In this document: in pieces, positions 14,671 through 16,543 of the stretch
Layout: every line of letters starts with the position of its first letter
Position numbering within the stretch: the stretch's first letter is position 1
Assembly: GCA_964642445.1 (NCBI GenBank)
Contig: CAZXQZ010000100.1
Location: 1 to 16,543 of the forward strand
Length of the DNA: 16,543 nt
Origin: SSC4 sp964642445
GTDB lineage: Bacteria > Chloroflexota > Anaerolineae > SSC4 > Amarolineaceae
Reading direction: 5' to 3'
The notes under the pieces: generated by a model
What the model was told of the DNA's origin: nothing
The model's database searches: none
What the model saw: only the letters and a program-made list of their open reading frames with translations
Position numbers and translations under genes: made by a program

Positions 14671-16074
14671 TCACGCGCGCGACGGGCGGCGGCGGAAGAT
14701 CTCGCGGAACGTGTCGGGCAGGGAGGTCACCGGCACTTCTTCGAGGTCGGCCAACGATTCAGGCCCGTGTTGGATCTTTTCGTTGAGCAGGTAGAGGAAC
14801 AGGATGAACAGAATCGTATACAATACGACGAACATCCCGATCGAGAGGAATACCTGGTAACCCGCCAGGTTGGGCGAGACCGCATCCGCCGTCGTCAGGA
14901 GCTGCCAGACGATCCAGGGCTGGCGGCCAAACTCGGCGGTCCACCAGCCAGCCAGGGTGGCGAACTCGGCCAGGAAGACGGTCAGCACCAGGAGCCACAG
15001 CACCAGCCGGCTGTGCCACAGGCGTTGCCGCCAGAAGTACATCAGGGCGGCCAGCAGTCCAATACCGATGAACGACCCGCCCAGCAGGATCATGAAGTGA
15101 TAGACCTGGAACGTCAGGTTCACGGGCGGCCAGGTTTCGGGTGGAAAGGAGGTCAGGCCCTGCACGGTGGCGTTGAAATCGCCATAGGCCAGGAAACTCA
15201 ACAGGCAGGGGATTTTGATGCCGTAGGTAGTTTGATTGGGCACGTCGACCCAGCCCACGAGATACATGGGGGCGCACGACTGGTCCTGCCACACCCCCTC
15301 CATGGCCGCCAGTTTGCTGGGCTGGTGTTCGGTGACGGACACCGCCTGCTCGGCGCCCAGGAGAACGACCTGCAGGATACTGAAGACGACGAAGAAGGGC
15401 AGCACCACTTTGATCAAGGCCTGCGACTGTACCACGAAGCGGTTTTTGAGCAGATACCAGGCACTGACGCTGAGCATCAGGGCGGCCCCGGTCATCCAGG
15501 AAGCGGCCCAGGTGTGCAGGATACGGGGTAAGAAGGATGGGGTGAACACCACCTCGGCAAAACTGGTCATGAAGGCTTGTTGGCCGATTGCGGTCTGTTG
15601 GATCGAATAGCCGGCCGGGGTTTGCATCCACGAGTTGGCCATGATGATCCACAGGGCGCTGAAGTGTGCGCCAAAGGCGACCAGGAAGGTGGCCAGGACC
15701 CACAGCTTTGGGCCAAGGCGGTTACCGCCAAAGAGCATCAGACCCAGGAAGCCGCCTTCGAGGAAGAAGGCAAAGACTCCCTCGGCGGCCAGCAGACTGC
15801 CGAAGATGTTGCCCACGAAGCGCGAGTAGTCGGCCCAGTTGGTACCGAACTCGAATTCGAGCACGATACCGGTGGCGACACCGATGGCGAACACCAGGCC
15901 GTAGATCTTGATCCAGAAGAACGACAGCTGACGCCACTTGGGGTCACGCGTGCGCAGGTAGATAAGGCCGATGATGACCAGGAACAGGCCGATGCCCATC
16001 GACAGCGGCGGGTAGATGAAATGAAAACTCGCCGTGAGGGCAAACTGCAGGCGAGAAAGGATGGTTGGATCCAT
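14671..16074 (-). CDS. cydA: Cytochrome bd-type quinol oxidase subunit I, short Q-loop
   Basis: The product is 467 residues, against 522 in E. coli, with the difference mainly in a shorter Q-loop. Expected heme ligands are present: His18 (SFHFIYPPLSMG), His187 (ILHTWAASW) and Met328 (YHFMILLGG). The acidic pair in AAEGVFAFFLEGG is at Glu98 and Glu106. The quinol-site motif QPSKLAAMEG (251-260) and the signature GRQPW (383-387) are clear. The enzyme oxidises quinol and reduces oxygen to water in the membrane with high oxygen affinity. ATG 16074-16072 has an AGGAGG ribosome site 6 bases upstream. cydB follows 12 bases later. No cydC or cydD assembly genes are in the window. A plausible sigma70 promoter lies at 16173-16201. 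Confidence 0.97.
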   Translation of the reverse strand: MDPTILSRLQFALTASFHFIYPPLSMGIGLFLVIIGLIYLRTRDPKWRQLSFFWIKIYGLVFAIGVATGIVLEFEFGTNWADYSRFVGNIFGSLLAAEGVFAFFLEGGFLGLMLFGGNRLGPKLWVLATFLVAFGAHFSALWIIMANSWMQTPAGYSIQQTAIGQQAFMTSFAEVVFTPSFLPRILHTWAASWMTGAALMLSVSAWYLLKNRFVVQSQALIKVVLPFFVVFSILQVVLLGAEQAVSVTEHQPSKLAAMEGVWQDQSCAPMYLVGWVDVPNQTTYGIKIPCLLSFLAYGDFNATVQGLTSFPPETWPPVNLTFQVYHFMILLGGSFIGIGLLAALMYFWRQRLWHSRLVLWLLVLTVFLAEFATLAGWWTAEFGRQPWIVWQLLTTADAVSPNLAGYQVFLSIGMFVVLYTILFILFLYLLNEKIQHGPESLADLEEVPVTSLPDTFREIFRRRPSRA

Positions 16075-16172
16075 GCATCTCCTCCTTTGCAGCGGCGTGC
16101 ACCGGATGCAGCACCACAGAGGGGCAGCTGGTGTGTTTCCGGGTTTGGGCTACGGGGTAAGTTCGTGACTTG

Positions 16173-16201
16173 ATGATAACAGCAAACGGCCTCCTGTGCA
16201 A
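16173..16201 (-). promoter_or_regulatory. Candidate sigma70 promoter of cydAB
   Basis: On the minus strand TTGCAC (16201-16196) and TATCAT (16178-16173) are 17 bases apart; the -10 matches 5 of 6 and the -35 only 3 of 6. The transcript leader would be about 92 bases. No complete FNR-type (TTGAT-N4-ATCAA) site was seen, only one half-site TTGAT at 16170-16174. Confidence 0.55.
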
Positions 16202-16543
16202 GAAAACGAGGCCAGAATGACGTCGCCGGTATCGAGTTGGGTCACCACGGCCAGGTCGGTTCGTTAGATGCCATCCCGTCCGGCCCCGGATGGTTGCGGC
16301 GCGGACCGCCGTGAACCAGGCTGCGGCGGCGGGTGATCCAGGCGATCAATATGATTTTCCGCATAGCCCGCCTTATGCGCATGTGGTAAAGTTGCGCCAG
16401 TTGTCGTTTCTCTCCCAAGAAACGGATCCTGGTTTTCGCCCAGGTTATTGATGGTGGGTCATCACTGGCATCGATCACCGCAGCTGGCACGGTTCGTTGT
16501 GAGTCGTGTTTGGGCTGCGGTGTTTTGTTTGGCCCGGGCAACG
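16202..16543. other. Gene-poor right end with several perfect short hairpins
   Basis: No convincing gene lies in these 342 bases. One minus-strand frame (16242 to the edge) stays open for about 100 codons but is Arg/Pro/Trp-rich, lacks a known motif and has only a TTG start, so it may be noise or the end of a gene outside the window. Perfect inverted repeats include CACCGCAGC/GCTGCGGTG (16476-16484, 16514-16522), CGTTTCT/AGAAACG (16405-16411, 16418-16424), CCTGG/CCAGG (16428-16432, 16440-16444), CGCATA/TATGCG (16360-16365, 16374-16379), CGGCG/CGCCG with flanking GGTT/AACC (16292-16317), and CCATCC/GGATGG (16271-16276, 16288-16293). They could be a structured RNA, but no known RNA family was recognised. 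Confidence 0.35.

Noticed and set aside
13459..15531. A 690-codon plus-strand open frame across cydA and cydB
   Set aside because: It is antisense to two certain genes, and its His/Gln/Asp/Glu-rich product is what the complement of GC-rich membrane-protein codons gives. No ribosome site or domain supports it.
16202..16543. A known structured RNA such as RNase P, SRP, tmRNA or 6S
   Set aside because: None of the invariant sequence blocks of these RNAs was recognised on either strand.
1..16543. CRISPR arrays, tRNA or rRNA genes, insertion sequences
   Set aside because: No regularly spaced repeat, no cloverleaf with a TTCGAATC-like arm, and no transposase or terminal inverted repeats were seen.

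Overview
The window is GC-rich bacterial DNA. It most resembles a Chloroflexota genome of the Anaerolineae/Caldilinea type. That placement is an inference from three things: two very large STAND-ATPase regulators with TPR arrays, a long eight-helix TspO-like protein, and a CydAB oxidase with a short Q-loop. No rRNA, tRNA, CRISPR array, transposase or phage gene was seen, and the layout looks like ordinary chromosome.

Left part (1-5398, all minus strand). A secreted reprolysin-type zinc metalloprotease runs off the left edge. Just upstream of it is a 97-residue ABM-like (dimeric alpha/beta barrel) protein. Next comes a 1005-residue BTAD/SARP-type ATPase regulator.

Middle (5399-8857, plus strand). 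A 188-bp divergent region carries a G-quadruplex-capable run facing the BTAD gene and a near-consensus sigma70 promoter facing the other way. That promoter drives a tight three-gene unit: a B12-binding-fold radical SAM enzyme, a 68-residue protein of unknown family, and a serine alpha/beta-hydrolase. The unit ends at a 16-bp hairpin. A TspO/MBR-like membrane protein follows. The three-gene unit is the best candidate here for an undescribed pathway.

Centre-right (8904-10870, minus strand). A cysteine-rich multi-cluster Fe-S protein and a RimJ/RimL-type GNAT acetyltransferase form a two-gene operon. It has a strong promoter (TTGACA, 17 bp, TATGAT) and possible operator repeats.

Right part (10894-16201, minus strand). 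cydA and cydB encode a bd-type quinol oxidase behind a plausible sigma70 promoter. They are followed 84 bp later by an 886-residue MalT-like LuxR regulator. The last ~340 bases hold no convincing gene but contain several perfect short hairpins.

Redox themes recur: the bd oxidase, the Fe-S protein, the radical SAM enzyme and the TspO-like protein. Nothing in the sequence proves that the units act together.
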